A stretch of DNA of 64,000 nt from Cryobacterium melibiosiphilum (GCF_003602235.1 NZ_QZVS01000094.1:62001-126000), one strand, 5' to 3'; shown: positions 18,170 through 29,234, counted from the stretch's first letter. Made by a program: numbers and translations. The notes: generated by a model from the sequence alone, not told the origin.

Positions 18170-20343
<2,174 letters not shown>

Positions 20344-20382
20344 CTGACCATCCTTACACCGTGCGCCGCGCTCATTAGCCGA

Positions 20383-20404
20383 TCTGGGTGAACATTCCGC
20401 TAAC
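20383..20404 (-). promoter_or_regulatory. Possible PHO box upstream of ppk
   Basis: On the minus strand GTTAGCGGAAT is followed immediately by GTTCACCCAGA, two 11-base units. The second fits the PHO consensus well and the first only in its GTT. This overlaps the end of mshD. Position and gene function fit Pho control, but the match is weaker than at pstS. Confidence 0.45.
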
Positions 20405-21338
20405 CCGTGCTGTGCTCGCCCCTGCGGCGGTACTGCACGTCGATCGTGAAGTCGGTGAATCCGAGCGAGCGATACAGGTGCACCGGGCCGAGGCTGTCCG
20501 CCTCCACGTAAAGCGCCGCGGTGCGGCAGCCACGTTCCCGCAACCGGGCGAGTCCGGCCTGCATCAGCGTGCGCCCGAGACCCTGTCCGGCAGCATCCGG
20601 ATGCACGCCGATGACGTAGATCTCACCGAGGTCAGCCTCGACCTTGAGCCAGTTGTAACCGACCAGGCGTCCCAAGGCATCGCGCACGACCAGAAAATCG
20701 CCGGCCTCAAACCACGGTTCGTGCTGCCGGTCCGCGAGGTCGGAGAGGGTCATGCTGCCCTGCTCCGGGTGGTCGGCGAACACGAGGGCGTTCAGCTCCA
20801 CCCAATCGGCGTCATCACGGCCCGGGCGGAAGGCCTCGATCGCGGGGCCGGGGGCCTCCGTCGGCCCAACCTCGCTCGGGGGCGCCTCGGGCGCGTCGCC
20901 GAGCCCGAGGCGCAGCTGCAGCAGGGTTCGTGCGGCGTCGAATTGGTAACGATCTGCCAGCGCCCGCGCGCCGGGGTGGTCACCGTGGGCCCAGGCGGTG
21001 CTCACGGCGTTCAGGCCGCCGCCATTCGCGTCGTCGAGCACCACGTTCAGCAGGGCCGTCGCGACGCCCTGGCGGCGGTGATCGGGGTGCACGACCAGAT
21101 CGAGCTCGCCGCTGCCGAGCACCACGAGCGCGGTGTCCAGGGCGACGGAATCAATGTCGGCCGTCGCGATCCACGCCCGGCGGGTTCCGGCCGCGAGGTC
21201 GAACAGCGCCTGCTCGTTGAGTGGGGCATAACCGTCGACGTGTTCCGCCGCGGTGGCGAGCTGCTGCACGCGGGCCGCGGAGGCGGCATCCGCATAACTG
21301 ATGGCGTTGAGGCGGGGCTGGGGGCTGAAGCTAGGCAA
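20400..21338 (-). CDS. mshD: Mycothiol synthase MshD
   Basis: 312 residues from TTG at 21338, overlapping the glnR stop by eight bases; no better start is near. It contains two tandem GNAT acetyltransferase domains. The first has [20 protein letters not shown]; the second has [40 protein letters not shown] and ends FTIDVQYRR. It acetylates Cys-GlcN-Ins with acetyl-CoA to make mycothiol, the main thiol of actinobacteria. A variable linker (~150-180) separates the halves, as usual. Confidence 0.93.
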   Translation of the reverse strand: MPSFSPQPRLNAISYADAASAARVQQLATAAEHVDGYAPLNEQALFDLAAGTRRAWIATADIDSVALDTALVVLGSGELDLVVHPDHRRQGVATALLNVVLDDANGGGLNAVSTAWAHGDHPGARALADRYQFDAARTLLQLRLGLGDAPEAPPSEVGPTEAPGPAIEAFRPGRDDADWVELNALVFADHPEQGSMTLSDLADRQHEPWFEAGDFLVVRDALGRLVGYNWLKVEADLGEIYVIGVHPDAAGQGLGRTLMQAGLARLRERGCRTAALYVEADSLGPVHLYRSLGFTDFTIDVQYRRRGEHSTG

Positions 21339-22020
21339 CGGAGTTGGGGACCCGTTCGTCGTTTTCTTCGTGCAGGTTGAAGCGGTAGCCCACGTTGCGC
21401 ACGGTGCCGATCAAAGATTCCTGGTCACCGAGCTTGGCGCGCAGCCGCCGCACGTGCACGTCGACGGTGCGGGTGCCCCCGAAGTAGTCGTAGCCCCACA
21501 CCTCGCTCAGCAGCTGCTCGCGGGTGAACACGCGACTGGGATGCGCGGCCAGAAAGCGCAGCAGCTCGAACTCCTTATAGGTGAGGTCGAGCGGTTTGCC
21601 GTGCACCTTCGCCGAATAGCTGGCCTCGTCGATGACGACGCCGGCAGCCCGAATCGTGTTGCTGGTTTCGGTGCGGGCCGCACGTCCCGCGGCGAGGCGG
21701 ATGCGGGCATCCACTTCGGCGGGCCCGGCGGTGTCGAGCACGACGTCGTCGACGCCCCAGTCCGGGGACACGGCGGCGAGGCCGCCCTCGGTGATCACGA
21801 GCAGGAGCGGCACCGAAATGCCGGTCGTGCGCAGAATCTGGCACAGCGATTTCGCGGCGGCGAGACTCACTCGGGCGTCAACCAGAATGAGGTCCGATTC
21901 GGGCGCGGCGATGAGCTGATCCGCCTGTGCCGGAATGTAGCGCGTGCTGTGCGACAGCAGGGCAAGGGCGGGGAGTACGTCACTGTGGACCGCCGAGGTA
22001 AGGATCAAAAGCTGCGCCAC
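21331..22020 (-). CDS. glnR: Orphan OmpR-family regulator GlnR
   Basis: 229 residues from GTG with GGAGG upstream. The atypical receiver domain reads [20 protein letters not shown] and [17 protein letters not shown], a pattern characteristic of GlnR. The winged helix contains [40 protein letters not shown] and [12 protein letters not shown]. No histidine kinase is adjacent, as expected for this regulator, which works without classic phosphorylation. It controls nitrogen assimilation genes in the family and here overlaps mshD. Confidence 0.9.
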   Translation of the reverse strand: MAQLLILTSAVHSDVLPALALLSHSTRYIPAQADQLIAAPESDLILVDARVSLAAAKSLCQILRTTGISVPLLLVITEGGLAAVSPDWGVDDVVLDTAGPAEVDARIRLAAGRAARTETSNTIRAAGVVIDEASYSAKVHGKPLDLTYKEFELLRFLAAHPSRVFTREQLLSEVWGYDYFGGTRTVDVHVRRLRAKLGDQESLIGTVRNVGYRFNLHEENDERVPNSVA

Positions 22021-22090
22021 GGGGCCTCCAAACGTCTTGACGTCATCCTAGCGTGCCGAAAAATCACCCCCCGGCAGGCACAATAGAAGG

Positions 22091-22432
22091 GTGAACGTGC
22101 AGCAGAGCAACCAGCAGGGCAATGAACCGGGCGATTCCTCCGCACACCGGCAGCCCGCCGGTTCGCGCCGGAGCCAGCAGCGATCGATCGTCGCCGTCTG
22201 GCTGCTGGCCGTCGTCGGCGCGGTGCTGACGGCCGTGCTGTCCGATCCCGCCGAGCGCCTGACCTGGATCGGGCTGACCCTGGCCGGATGCACCCTGGCC
22301 ACCCTCAGCCTGCAGATCGCCGCCGGCGAAAAGGTCGGCTACGTCAGCCGGGTCACCTCGAGCATCACCGGGGCGGTCGTCGTGCTCGCCGTCGCCACCG
22401 GAATCTTCGCGCTGCTGGGCCTCGGCTCGTAA
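22091..22432 (+). CDS. Small membrane protein of unknown function
   Basis: 113 residues, GTG start. A polar, Gln-rich N-terminus of ~30 residues is followed by three hydrophobic segments (IVAVWLLAVVGAVLTAVL, LTWIGLTLAGCTLATLSLQI, ITGAVVVLAVATGIFALLGL). No catalytic motif. It is divergent from glnR and upstream of another tiny membrane protein; similar proteins are seen in Microbacteriaceae, but I do not know a function. Confidence 0.65.
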   Translation: MNVQQSNQQGNEPGDSSAHRQPAGSRRSQQRSIVAVWLLAVVGAVLTAVLSDPAERLTWIGLTLAGCTLATLSLQIAAGEKVGYVSRVTSSITGAVVVLAVATGIFALLGLGS

Positions 22433-22480
22433 GCCACTCGGTCGCTGCGCTCGCTGCCCGCGCACCACTAGACTCCAAAC

Positions 22481-22594
22481 ATGTCGCTGCTCGCAATTGA
22501 ACTCTTCTTCCTGGGTCTCCTCGCACTAGCCAGCCTGTCGATCGCCTGGGTTTCCGGCCTCGTCGTGGTCAAGCTGTTCCGGGGGCAGCGGTAA
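22481..22594 (+). CDS. Single-pass 37-residue membrane microprotein
   Basis: ATG to TAA gives 37 residues: a short polar start, one hydrophobic helix (IELFFLGLLALASLSIAWVS) and a basic tail ending KLFRGQR. The positive-inside charge pattern and clean codon use support a real product, inserted with the tail in the cytoplasm. It ends ten bases before the downstream beta-barrel gene, so the two may be co-transcribed. The candidate ribosome site is weak and there is no homology evidence available here. Confidence 0.5.
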   Translation: MSLLAIELFFLGLLALASLSIAWVSGLVVVKLFRGQR

Positions 22595-22603
22595 TCCCCA
22601 TGC

Positions 22604-23329
22604 GTGAGTATTGCCGTGCGTGAACTGCCTGTCGGCCTGCCGAGCGAACTGGTTCCGCTGTCCTGGCTGATCGGAGTCTGGGAGGGTTCCGGTGTGCTCG
22701 AGTACAAGATCGGCGACGAGTCGGTCAGCCGCACCTTCGGCCACCGCCTGAGTTTCAGCCACGACGGCCTGCCGCACCTGAACTACAGCTCTTACACCTG
22801 GCTTGAGCCCGAGGAACCCGCCGACACCGAGTCGACCGGCTCAGAAGCGACGGATGCCGCATCCCCCGACGCCCGCCCGGCCTCCTCATCGGACGCCGCC
22901 CCCGACTTCGGCACCGAGGTCGACAGCGACGGCAAGACGCCGCTCGTCACCGAGACCGGTTACTGGCGCCTCAGCCGCACGCAGGGCGACGGCGACCCCG
23001 GGCCCGGCATGCTGCCGCCCCAGGGCGATCGCCCCTTCACCTCGGCGGCCGCGGTCGAAACCCTGCGCAACCGTGACGGCGGCTTCGACATCGAGGTCTC
23101 GCTCGTGCACCCCGGCGGCGTCGTCGAGCTCTACCTCGGCCAGGTCAAGGGCCCCCGCATCGACCTGGCGACGGATGCCGTGCTGCGCACCGCCGGTGCC
23201 AAACCCTACGTGGCTGCCACCCGCCTCTACGGGCTCGTCGACAACCACCTGCTCTGGGCCTGGGACATCGCGGCCCTCGGCCAGGACCTGCGCACCCACG
23301 CCTCCGGGCGCCTCGCCCGCGTCGAGTAG
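22604..23329 (+). CDS. Nitrobindin-like FABP/THAP4-like heme-binding beta-barrel
   Basis: 241 residues from GTG (an alternative GTG is four codons in). The N-terminal LSWLIGVWEGSGVLEYKIGD is the GxWxGxG motif of nitrobindins, ten-stranded barrels that bind ferric heme and react with NO or peroxynitrite. Later strands include GYWRLSRTQGD, HPGGVVELYLGQVKGPRIDL and TRLYGLVDNHLLWAWDIAA. About 45 residues of Asp/Ala/Ser/Glu-rich sequence (residues ~66-110) interrupt the domain between early strands, an insertion not usual for the family. Confidence 0.78.
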   Translation: MSIAVRELPVGLPSELVPLSWLIGVWEGSGVLEYKIGDESVSRTFGHRLSFSHDGLPHLNYSSYTWLEPEEPADTESTGSEATDAASPDARPASSSDAAPDFGTEVDSDGKTPLVTETGYWRLSRTQGDGDPGPGMLPPQGDRPFTSAAAVETLRNRDGGFDIEVSLVHPGGVVELYLGQVKGPRIDLATDAVLRTAGAKPYVAATRLYGLVDNHLLWAWDIAALGQDLRTHASGRLARVE

Positions 23330-23343
23330 CTCGTACCCGTTCA

Positions 23344-23399
23344 CGAGTGAGCATTTTCTGCACTTCCCGAGCTCGGGAAGTGCAGAAACTGCTCACTCG
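23344..23399. repeat. 56-base palindrome of the CGAGTGAGCA family, copy 1
   Basis: Half 23344-23371 (CGAGTGAGCATTTTCTGCAC then TTCCCGAG) is complementary to 23372-23399 at 27 of 28 positions, with no loop. Copy 2 is at 28353-28412. A separate perfect 14-base palindrome GCGGGAGCTCCCGC follows at 23408-23421. Confidence 0.85.
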
Positions 23400-23494
23400 C
23401 GAGTAACGCGGGAGCTCCCGCCACTCGGCTGTCAGTTGAGCGGGGCACAATGGAGGGGTGCCCGGGTCTCGACCACCGGGCGAAAGCGAGCGTC

Positions 23495-24730
23495 ATGACC
23501 GAGGCATCCGTCACCCCCATCGTCACTCCGACCGTTTCGGGCGCCGTGTCGCCGCTGCTCGAGCTGCCGGGCGCCGTGCAGGCGCAGGGCGCCGACGCCG
23601 GCGTCGCCGCGCACTACGGCAACCCCATGATCGAGCAGCGTTCGCTGCTGGCCGGCACCGCCATCGTCGACCTGTCGCAGCGCGGCGTGCTGAGTGTGTC
23701 CGGCCCCGATCGCCTGACCTGGCTGAACTCCATCGCGAGCCAGGAGGTACGCAGCCTTGCGCCCGGGGTCGCCACCGAGATGCTGCTGCTCGACCCGTCG
23801 GGGCACCTCGAATACGCCATGCGGGTGCTCGACGACGGCGTCGAAACCTGGCTGCTGGTTGAGGCGGCCGAACTGCCCGGCCTGCAGGCCTGGCTCGATC
23901 GCATGAAGTTCATGCTGCGGGTGCAGATCGTCGACCACACGCTCGCCTACGCCACGATCGGCACCATGGCCAGCGCGCCGCTGGCCGTGGGCCTCGAGCC
24001 GGCCGCGCCGAACGGCGTGCCGCTCGCCTGGCTCGACCCGTGGACCGGCGTCACCGCGGGCGGTTACCAGTACGCCGAAGCGGCCACGCACCCCGGCACG
24101 AGCTGGCACTACACCGAGGTGCTCGTGCCGCGCGACTCGCTCGCCGCCCTGCGCGACAGCATCGCCGCCGGCACGCTCACGCACGAAGCCCCGGTCGTTC
24201 CCGCCGGCCTGCTGGCCCTGGAAGCCCTGCGTATCGCCGCGTGGCGTCCCCGCCGGGCGATGGAGGTCGACGACAAGACCCTCCCTCACGAGCTCGACTG
24301 GCTGCGCACCGCGGTGCACCTGAGCAAGGGCTGCTACCGCGGGCAGGAGACCGTCGCCAAGGTGCACAACCTCGGCCACCCGCCGCGCCGCCTGGTCATG
24401 CTGCACCTCGACGGCTCCGAGGGCGTGCTGCCCGTGCACGGCGACCCCGTGCAGGCCGACAAGCTGCGGCCTGAGGGCGAGGCTGAACGGGTGGTTGTGG
24501 GCCAGATCACCTCGAGCGCGATCCACTACGAACTCGGCCCGATCGCCCTCGCCGTGATCAAGCGCACGGTTCCGGCCACGAGCACGCTGTACGTCGAGTC
24601 GCAGTATGCCGATTCGCAGAACGTGACGCAGACCGTGTCGATCTCGGCCAGCCAGGAGGTCATCGTGCCGCAGTCCGCGGGCAGCGTCGCCGACATCCCG
24701 CGCCTGCCCCGCCTCGGTGTTCGTCGATAG
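23495..24730 (+). CDS. ygfZ: Folate-binding Fe/S biogenesis protein YgfZ/GcvT-like
   Basis: About 411 residues from ATG at 23495, chosen because family members begin near here; an in-frame ATG at 23450 would add 15 residues. The GcvT-like fold includes DLSQRGVLSVSGPDRLTWLN and the diagnostic KGCYRGQETVAKVHNLGHPP motif with its conserved cysteine. YgfZ/IBA57-type proteins use tetrahydrofolate to help mature or repair Fe/S enzymes. It lies just upstream of gpmA on the same strand. Confidence 0.85.
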   Translation: MTEASVTPIVTPTVSGAVSPLLELPGAVQAQGADAGVAAHYGNPMIEQRSLLAGTAIVDLSQRGVLSVSGPDRLTWLNSIASQEVRSLAPGVATEMLLLDPSGHLEYAMRVLDDGVETWLLVEAAELPGLQAWLDRMKFMLRVQIVDHTLAYATIGTMASAPLAVGLEPAAPNGVPLAWLDPWTGVTAGGYQYAEAATHPGTSWHYTEVLVPRDSLAALRDSIAAGTLTHEAPVVPAGLLALEALRIAAWRPRRAMEVDDKTLPHELDWLRTAVHLSKGCYRGQETVAKVHNLGHPPRRLVMLHLDGSEGVLPVHGDPVQADKLRPEGEAERVVVGQITSSAIHYELGPIALAVIKRTVPATSTLYVESQYADSQNVTQTVSISASQEVIVPQSAGSVADIPRLPRLGVRR

Positions 24731-24766
24731 AGCGCGCTGAGAGGGTGCGCCGCTAGAGTGGGGAGC

Positions 24767-25519
24767 ATGGCTGCTCCCTACACACTCATCCTTCTTCGGC
24801 ACGGACAAAGCACGTGGAATCAGGAGAACCTGTTCACCGGCTGGGTCGACGTTCGCCTGAGCGAACAGGGCGTCACCGAGGCCACGCGCGCCGGTGTCTT
24901 GCTGAAAGACGCGGGCCTGCTGCCCGACGTCCTGCACACCAGCGTGCTGAGCCGCGCGATCCAGACCGCGAACCTCGCCCTCGAATCCGCCGACCGCATG
25001 TGGATCGACGTGAAGCGCTCCTGGCGTCTCAACGAGCGCCACTACGGCGGCCTGCAGGGGCTCGACAAGGCGGCCACCCAGGCCAAGTTCGGCCAGGAGC
25101 AGTTCATGCTCTGGCGTCGTTCCTATGACACCCCGCCGCCCGTGCTCGCCGACGACTCCGAGTTCTCGCAGGTGGACGACGCCCGCTACGCCGGCCTCGG
25201 CGCCGACCTGCCCCGCACCGAATGCCTCAAAGACGTCGTCGAGCGGATGCTGCCCTACTGGCACGCAGACATCACCGACGACCTGCGCGCCGGCAAGACC
25301 GTGCTCGTGACCGCCCACGGCAACTCGCTGCGCGCGCTCGTCAAGCACCTCGACGGCATCTCCGACGACGCCATCGCGGGCCTCAACATCCCCACCGGCA
25401 TCCCGCTGGTCTACAAGCTCGGCGAGGATTTCATGCCGCTCGGCCCGGGGGAGTACCTCGACCCCGAAGCCGCTGCCGCCGGAGCCGCCGCCGTCGCCGC
25501 CCAGGGCGCCAGCAAGTAG
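24767..25519 (+). CDS. gpmA: 2,3-bisphosphoglycerate-dependent phosphoglycerate mutase
   Basis: 250 residues from ATG at 24767 with GGGAG upstream. It interconverts 3- and 2-phosphoglycerate in glycolysis. The phosphohistidine motif [20 protein letters not shown] is at the N-terminus, followed by [14 protein letters not shown] and the second His in [19 protein letters not shown]. The length and the GEPxxY-type tail fit the dPGM family. A strong bidirectional terminator separates it from phoU. Confidence 0.96.
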   Translation: MAAPYTLILLRHGQSTWNQENLFTGWVDVRLSEQGVTEATRAGVLLKDAGLLPDVLHTSVLSRAIQTANLALESADRMWIDVKRSWRLNERHYGGLQGLDKAATQAKFGQEQFMLWRRSYDTPPPVLADDSEFSQVDDARYAGLGADLPRTECLKDVVERMLPYWHADITDDLRAGKTVLVTAHGNSLRALVKHLDGISDDAIAGLNIPTGIPLVYKLGEDFMPLGPGEYLDPEAAAAGAAAVAAQGASK

Positions 25520-25533
25520 CACCGGGCTCCACG

Positions 25534-25571
25534 CAAAACCCCCCCGTTCTCGACGAGAACGGGGGGTTTTT
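25534..25571. terminator. Bidirectional terminator between gpmA and phoU
   Basis: AAAACCCCCC and GTTCTC pair with GAGAAC and GGGGGGTTTT around a four-base loop, with A-rich and T-rich flanks on either side, so it can stop both converging transcripts. Confidence 0.9.
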
Positions 25572-25588
25572 CTGTGCCGGTGTGCCGG

Positions 25589-26257
25589 TTAGCGGGTGTG
25601 CGCTTCGATCTCTTCCGGCTTCCAGTCGCCGGTGTAGAGGTACTGCACCTTTTTCGCGATGGAGACGGCGTGGTCTGCGAAACGCTCGTGGTAACGGCTG
25701 GCGAGGGTGGCGTCGACGGTGTCGCTCGCCTCGCCCTGCCAGGCCGCGCCGAGGACCGCGTCGAACACGCTGAGGTGCAGGGCATCCACCTTGTCGTCCT
25801 CGTTGCGGATGATGTCGGCGAGTTTCACGTCCTGCGTGGTGAGCATCTCGGTGAGCATCGTCGCAATGACGACGTCGAGCGCGCCCATCTCGGCGAAGGT
25901 GCCGCGGAGGTTCTTCGGGATCACCTTGTCGGGAAAACGGTAGCGGGCGAGCTGGGCGATGTGCGTGGAGAGGTCGCCCATCCTTTCGAGCGAGGCGCTG
26001 ATGCGCAGCGCGCTGACGACGATGCGCAGGTCGCGGGCGACCGGCTGCTGGCGGGCGAGGATGGTGATGGCGAGTTCGTCGAGTTCGATCGAGAGCTTGT
26101 CGATCTGCTCGTCGGCGCTGATCGCCTCTTCGGCGAGGGCGACATCGGACTCGTTGAACGCGCGGGTTGCGCGTTCGATAGAGACCGTGACCAGACCGGC
26201 GATCTCGGCGAGCCGGCGCTGCACCTCCGCGAGCTCCTGTTGAAATACTTCACGCAT
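25589..26257 (-). CDS. phoU: Phosphate signalling regulator PhoU
   Basis: 222 residues, two PhoU helical-bundle repeats (residues ~10-100 and ~115-205). It begins MREVFQQELAEVQRRLAEIA and has RDLRIVVSALRISASLERMG and ADIIRNEDDKVDALHLSVFD; the E/D-rich helices bind metal clusters. PhoU links Pst transport activity to the SenX3-type kinase and represses the Pho response in phosphate excess. It is divergent from senX3, the standard actinobacterial arrangement. Confidence 0.95.
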   Translation of the reverse strand: MREVFQQELAEVQRRLAEIAGLVTVSIERATRAFNESDVALAEEAISADEQIDKLSIELDELAITILARQQPVARDLRIVVSALRISASLERMGDLSTHIAQLARYRFPDKVIPKNLRGTFAEMGALDVVIATMLTEMLTTQDVKLADIIRNEDDKVDALHLSVFDAVLGAAWQGEASDTVDATLASRYHERFADHAVSIAKKVQYLYTGDWKPEEIEAHTR

Positions 26258-26395
26258 GGGTGTAATCCTTCCTGTGCGCGCACATGTGCGAGCCTGTGAG
26301 ACCCGCGGGCCCGAACGAGTCGGCGAGATCAGATCGTGCCGACTAAAGCTTCTTACCGGCCAATTCTGTCGACTGAACGTTAACAGTTGGTGCCG

Positions 26396-26415
26396 GGAAT
26401 CTGAACAGTGTTAAC
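26396..26415 (-). promoter_or_regulatory. Candidate RegX3/Pho site in phoU-senX3 intergenic region
   Basis: On the minus strand GTTAACACT is followed by GTTCAGATTCC, resembling the PHO-like repeats at pstS and ppk. A second GTTAACGTTCAG lies about 30 bases further at ~26375-26386. The match is partial. Confidence 0.35.
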
Positions 26416-26478
26416 CGTACTGTGCCTAGGCAGCGGGTGCGGCAGTAAGTCCGACTGAAAGATCAGTAATCTGGACTA

Positions 26479-27633
26479 ATGGAATCGACGTGGCTGGTGC
26501 TGCTCTTATTGGCACTCGGACTGCTCGTCGGCGCCGGGTTCGTCACGCTGTTGCACATGGCCGAGCGGCAGGGACGTCGGGCGGTCAACGTCGTGCGCCC
26601 CGAGGTGCCCGACGGCATCGACCAGGTGCTTGATGCGCTCGAAAGCGCCGGCATCGTGCTCGACCCCTCGAATAACGTGATCAAGACTTCGCCGGGTGCC
26701 CTCACGATGGGGCTCGTGGTCAAGCAGCAGCTGGTGCACCCGCAGCTCACCGAACTCGTCGGCCGGGTTCGCCGTACCGGGGAGACCCTCTCGGAGGACA
26801 TCGTGCTCTCCCGCGGGCCGTTCGGCGACGGGAGCATGCGCTTCCGCGTGCGGGTGGCTCGCCTGGGCACCCGTTTTGTACTCCTCCTGGCCGAAGACCG
26901 CACCGAATCGTTCCGCCTCGACGAGGTGCGCCGGGACTTCGTCGCCAACATCAGCCACGAACTCAAAACTCCGATCGCGGCCGTCGGCCTGCTCGCCGAG
27001 GCGCTCAGCCATGCCGCGGATGAACCGGTGCAGGTTCGCCGTTTCGCCACCCGGTTGACGACGGAGTCGGCCCGGCTCGGACGGTTGACCCAGGAGATCA
27101 TCGAACTGTCCCGGTTGCAGGCGCAGGACGTGCTCGCCGAACCGGAGTACCTGTCCATCGACGACATCGTGGCGGCCGCCGTCGACCAGAACCGGGTCGT
27201 CGCCGAGATGGAACAGATCACGATCGTGATCGGCAAGAAGTCGAAGGCGCGGGTCTACGGCGACGAGCAGCTGCTGATCGTGGCGATTCACAACCTCGTG
27301 GCCAACGCCGTGCACTACTCCGGTGAGGGATCCCGCGTCGGCGTCGGCGTGCGCCGTAACCAGGGCATCGTCGAGATCACCGTGACCGACCAGGGCGTCG
27401 GCATCCCCGAAGCCGACCTCGACCGGGTGTTCGAGCGTTTCTTCCGGGTGGACTCCTCCCGGTCGCGGCACACCGGCGGCACCGGCCTCGGCCTGTCCAT
27501 CGTCAAGCACGTCGTGCAGAACCACGGCGGCGACATCCGGGTCTGGTCGCAGTCTGGCAGCGGCTCCACCTTCACCATCCGCCTCCCTGAGGCCACCCCA
27601 CCCGCCTCGGCGGCGACAGGAGATACCCCGTGA
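26479..27633 (+). CDS. senX3: Phosphate-responsive sensor histidine kinase SenX3/PhoR
   Basis: 384 residues. One membrane segment (LVLLLLALGLLVGAGFVTLL) is followed by a PAS-like region (~40-130). The HisKA motif FVANISHELKTPIAAVGLLA carries the phosphorylated His near residue 160. The HATPase N, G1 and G2 boxes follow (HNLVANAVHYS, VTDQGVGIPEADLDRVFERF, HTGGTGLGLSIVKHV). It overlaps regX3 by four bases. It senses phosphate status through PhoU and Pst and phosphorylates RegX3. Confidence 0.93.
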   Translation: MESTWLVLLLLALGLLVGAGFVTLLHMAERQGRRAVNVVRPEVPDGIDQVLDALESAGIVLDPSNNVIKTSPGALTMGLVVKQQLVHPQLTELVGRVRRTGETLSEDIVLSRGPFGDGSMRFRVRVARLGTRFVLLLAEDRTESFRLDEVRRDFVANISHELKTPIAAVGLLAEALSHAADEPVQVRRFATRLTTESARLGRLTQEIIELSRLQAQDVLAEPEYLSIDDIVAAAVDQNRVVAEMEQITIVIGKKSKARVYGDEQLLIVAIHNLVANAVHYSGEGSRVGVGVRRNQGIVEITVTDQGVGIPEADLDRVFERFFRVDSSRSRHTGGTGLGLSIVKHVVQNHGGDIRVWSQSGSGSTFTIRLPEATPPASAATGDTP

Positions 27634-28310
27634 CCCGCATCCTTTTGGTCGAAGACGAGAGCGCGCTCAGTGAACCGCTGAGCTTTCTGCTCGAACGTGA
27701 AGGGTACGAGATCACCGTGGCCGAAGACGGCCCGAGCGCGATCGCAGAGTTCGACCGGGCCGGAAGCGACCTGATCCTGCTCGACCTGATGCTCCCCGGC
27801 ATCCCGGGCACCGAGGTCTGCCGGGAGATTCGCGGCCGGTCGACGGTGCCGATCATCATGCTCACGGCCAAGGACTCCGAGGTCGACATCGTCGTGGGCC
27901 TCGAGCTCGGCGCCGACGACTACGTGACCAAGCCGTACTCCACGCGCGAGCTGCTCGCGCGCATCCGTGCGGTGCTGCGACGTCGCCTGGACGCCGGCAG
28001 CGACGACGAGAACGTGCTGAGCGCCGGCACCGTGCGCATGGACATCGAACGGCACACTGTCGCGGTGTCCGGCGAACTGGTGAATATGCCGTTGAAGGAA
28101 TTCGAACTGCTCGAGTTCCTGCTGCGGAATGCCGGCCGGGTGCTGACGCGTGGCCAGCTCATCGACCGGGTCTGGGGCACGGACTACTTCGGTGACACCA
28201 AGACCCTCGACGTGCACATCAAACGCATCCGCTCACGCATCGAGGCCACGCCGTCGAACCCCACGATGCTCGTCACCGTGCGCGGGCTCGGCTACCGCTT
28301 CGAGGCCTGA
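27630..28310 (+). CDS. regX3: Response regulator RegX3/PhoP-type
   Basis: 226 residues from a GTG overlapping the kinase stop (GTGA). The receiver has acidic residues EDE, the phospho-Asp in DLILLDLMLPGIPG and K in MLTAKDSEVD. The winged-helix domain has LVNMPLKEFELLEFLLRNAG, RGQLIDRVWGTDYFGDTKTL and VRGLGYRFEA. It would bind the PHO boxes at pstS and perhaps ppk. Followed by a perfect 60-base palindrome. Confidence 0.93.
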   Translation: MTRILLVEDESALSEPLSFLLEREGYEITVAEDGPSAIAEFDRAGSDLILLDLMLPGIPGTEVCREIRGRSTVPIIMLTAKDSEVDIVVGLELGADDYVTKPYSTRELLARIRAVLRRRLDAGSDDENVLSAGTVRMDIERHTVAVSGELVNMPLKEFELLEFLLRNAGRVLTRGQLIDRVWGTDYFGDTKTLDVHIKRIRSRIEATPSNPTMLVTVRGLGYRFEA

Positions 28311-28352
28311 CCTCACCCTGCGCGCCCTCCCTGTTCCGCGAGTGAGCAGTTC

Positions 28353-28412
28353 CGCGAGTGAGCAAAAAATGCACTTCCCGGGCCCGGGAAGTGCATTTTT
28401 TGCTCACTCGCG
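28353..28412. repeat. Perfect 60-base palindrome of the CGAGTGAGCA family, copy 2
   Basis: The half 28353-28382 (CGCGAGTGAGCAAAAAATGC then ACTTCCCGGG) is exactly complementary to 28383-28412 with no loop. A 15-base direct duplicate of its edge (TTCCGCGAGTGAGCA) sits at 28334-28348 and 28350-28364. It lies between convergent genes and could terminate both transcripts. Confidence 0.95.
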
Positions 28413-28438
28413 TGAGGTAGACGGATGCGCGGCGCGGG

Positions 28439-29008
28439 TTAGGGCGCGGTGGTCGCGGTCGGCGTCGGCGTGGCCGAGGGCGTCGCGGCGGCGGTCGGGG
28501 TTGCTGTCGGGGTCGGCTCGACCGGCACCAGCGAGGAGTAGACATCCATCGACCCGTCAAGGATCGGCATCAGCAGCTCAACGCCGGTCTCGTTGCCGTA
28601 CTGCAAGAATACGGGGAAGAGCGCACCGGGCTGGGAATCGATGTTCTCGAGCACGATCTCCGGCTCGTCGGTCGATCCGAGCGTCACGGTGGTCAGTGCG
28701 GCGATGGTCTCGCGGGCGGTGACCTTCTCGCCATCCGCTTCGTACTGCACGTTGAGCTGCACGGCCTTGTCGCTCAGGTTGACCACCGAGAGCAGCAGGT
28801 TGGCGGTGTCGCCGTCGTCGGAGAGCAGGATCGCGTTGCGGAACTCGAGCTCGCCGACCGTGCCGCTGACTCCGTCGCTCGCGTCATAGGCGATCGAGGT
28901 GGCCTGGGTGGCGGTGAAGCCGCACCCGGCGGTGCCGAGGGCAACGCCCGCCATCAGCACGACGGATGCCGCGATTCGCGTTCGCGTCTTCACAGTTCGC
29001 GTCAACAC
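28439..29008 (-). CDS. Putative lipoprotein of unknown function
   Basis: 189 residues. The signal peptide ends in a lipobox (VALGTAGCGF). The mature part reads LEFRNAILLSDDGDTANLLL and VVNLSDKAVQLNVQYEADG, an Ig-like beta-sandwich pattern, and ends in a ~30-residue Pro/Thr/Ala tail (PTPTATPTAAATPSATPTPT). Homologues sit beside carD in other actinobacteria, which matches this divergent position. Probable extracellular membrane-anchored protein; function unknown. The Pro/Thr tail may be glycosylated or wall-spanning. Confidence 0.75.
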   Translation of the reverse strand: MLTRTVKTRTRIAASVVLMAGVALGTAGCGFTATQATSIAYDASDGVSGTVGELEFRNAILLSDDGDTANLLLSVVNLSDKAVQLNVQYEADGEKVTARETIAALTTVTLGSTDEPEIVLENIDSQPGALFPVFLQYGNETGVELLMPILDGSMDVYSSLVPVEPTPTATPTAAATPSATPTPTATTAP

Positions 29009-29202
29009 AGAGAGACCTCCACAACCGTGCGGCGTTCGACCGGGGTGGCGAGGGCGCGACAGAAATTTGATTTAACTGTAGCCTAGCGGCGCGTGGCGAC
29101 CCGGAGACAACCATCTGCATCCGCTGCGGCCAACGCCGCGCCCGAAAACGCAGCTGGTGGCGGCGCAGGGTGAAGGCCGCACCTTACCACCTCTGGATGT
29201 GG

Positions 29203-29208
29203 TATCAT
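29203..29208 (+). promoter_or_regulatory. Candidate -10 element of carD
   Basis: TATCAT, 27 bases before the carD ATG, with no strong -35 at 17-base spacing. Weak -35 promoters are common for housekeeping actinobacterial genes. Confidence 0.4.
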
Positions 29209-29234
29209 AGACGTCGCTGAAGGGATATCCATAC

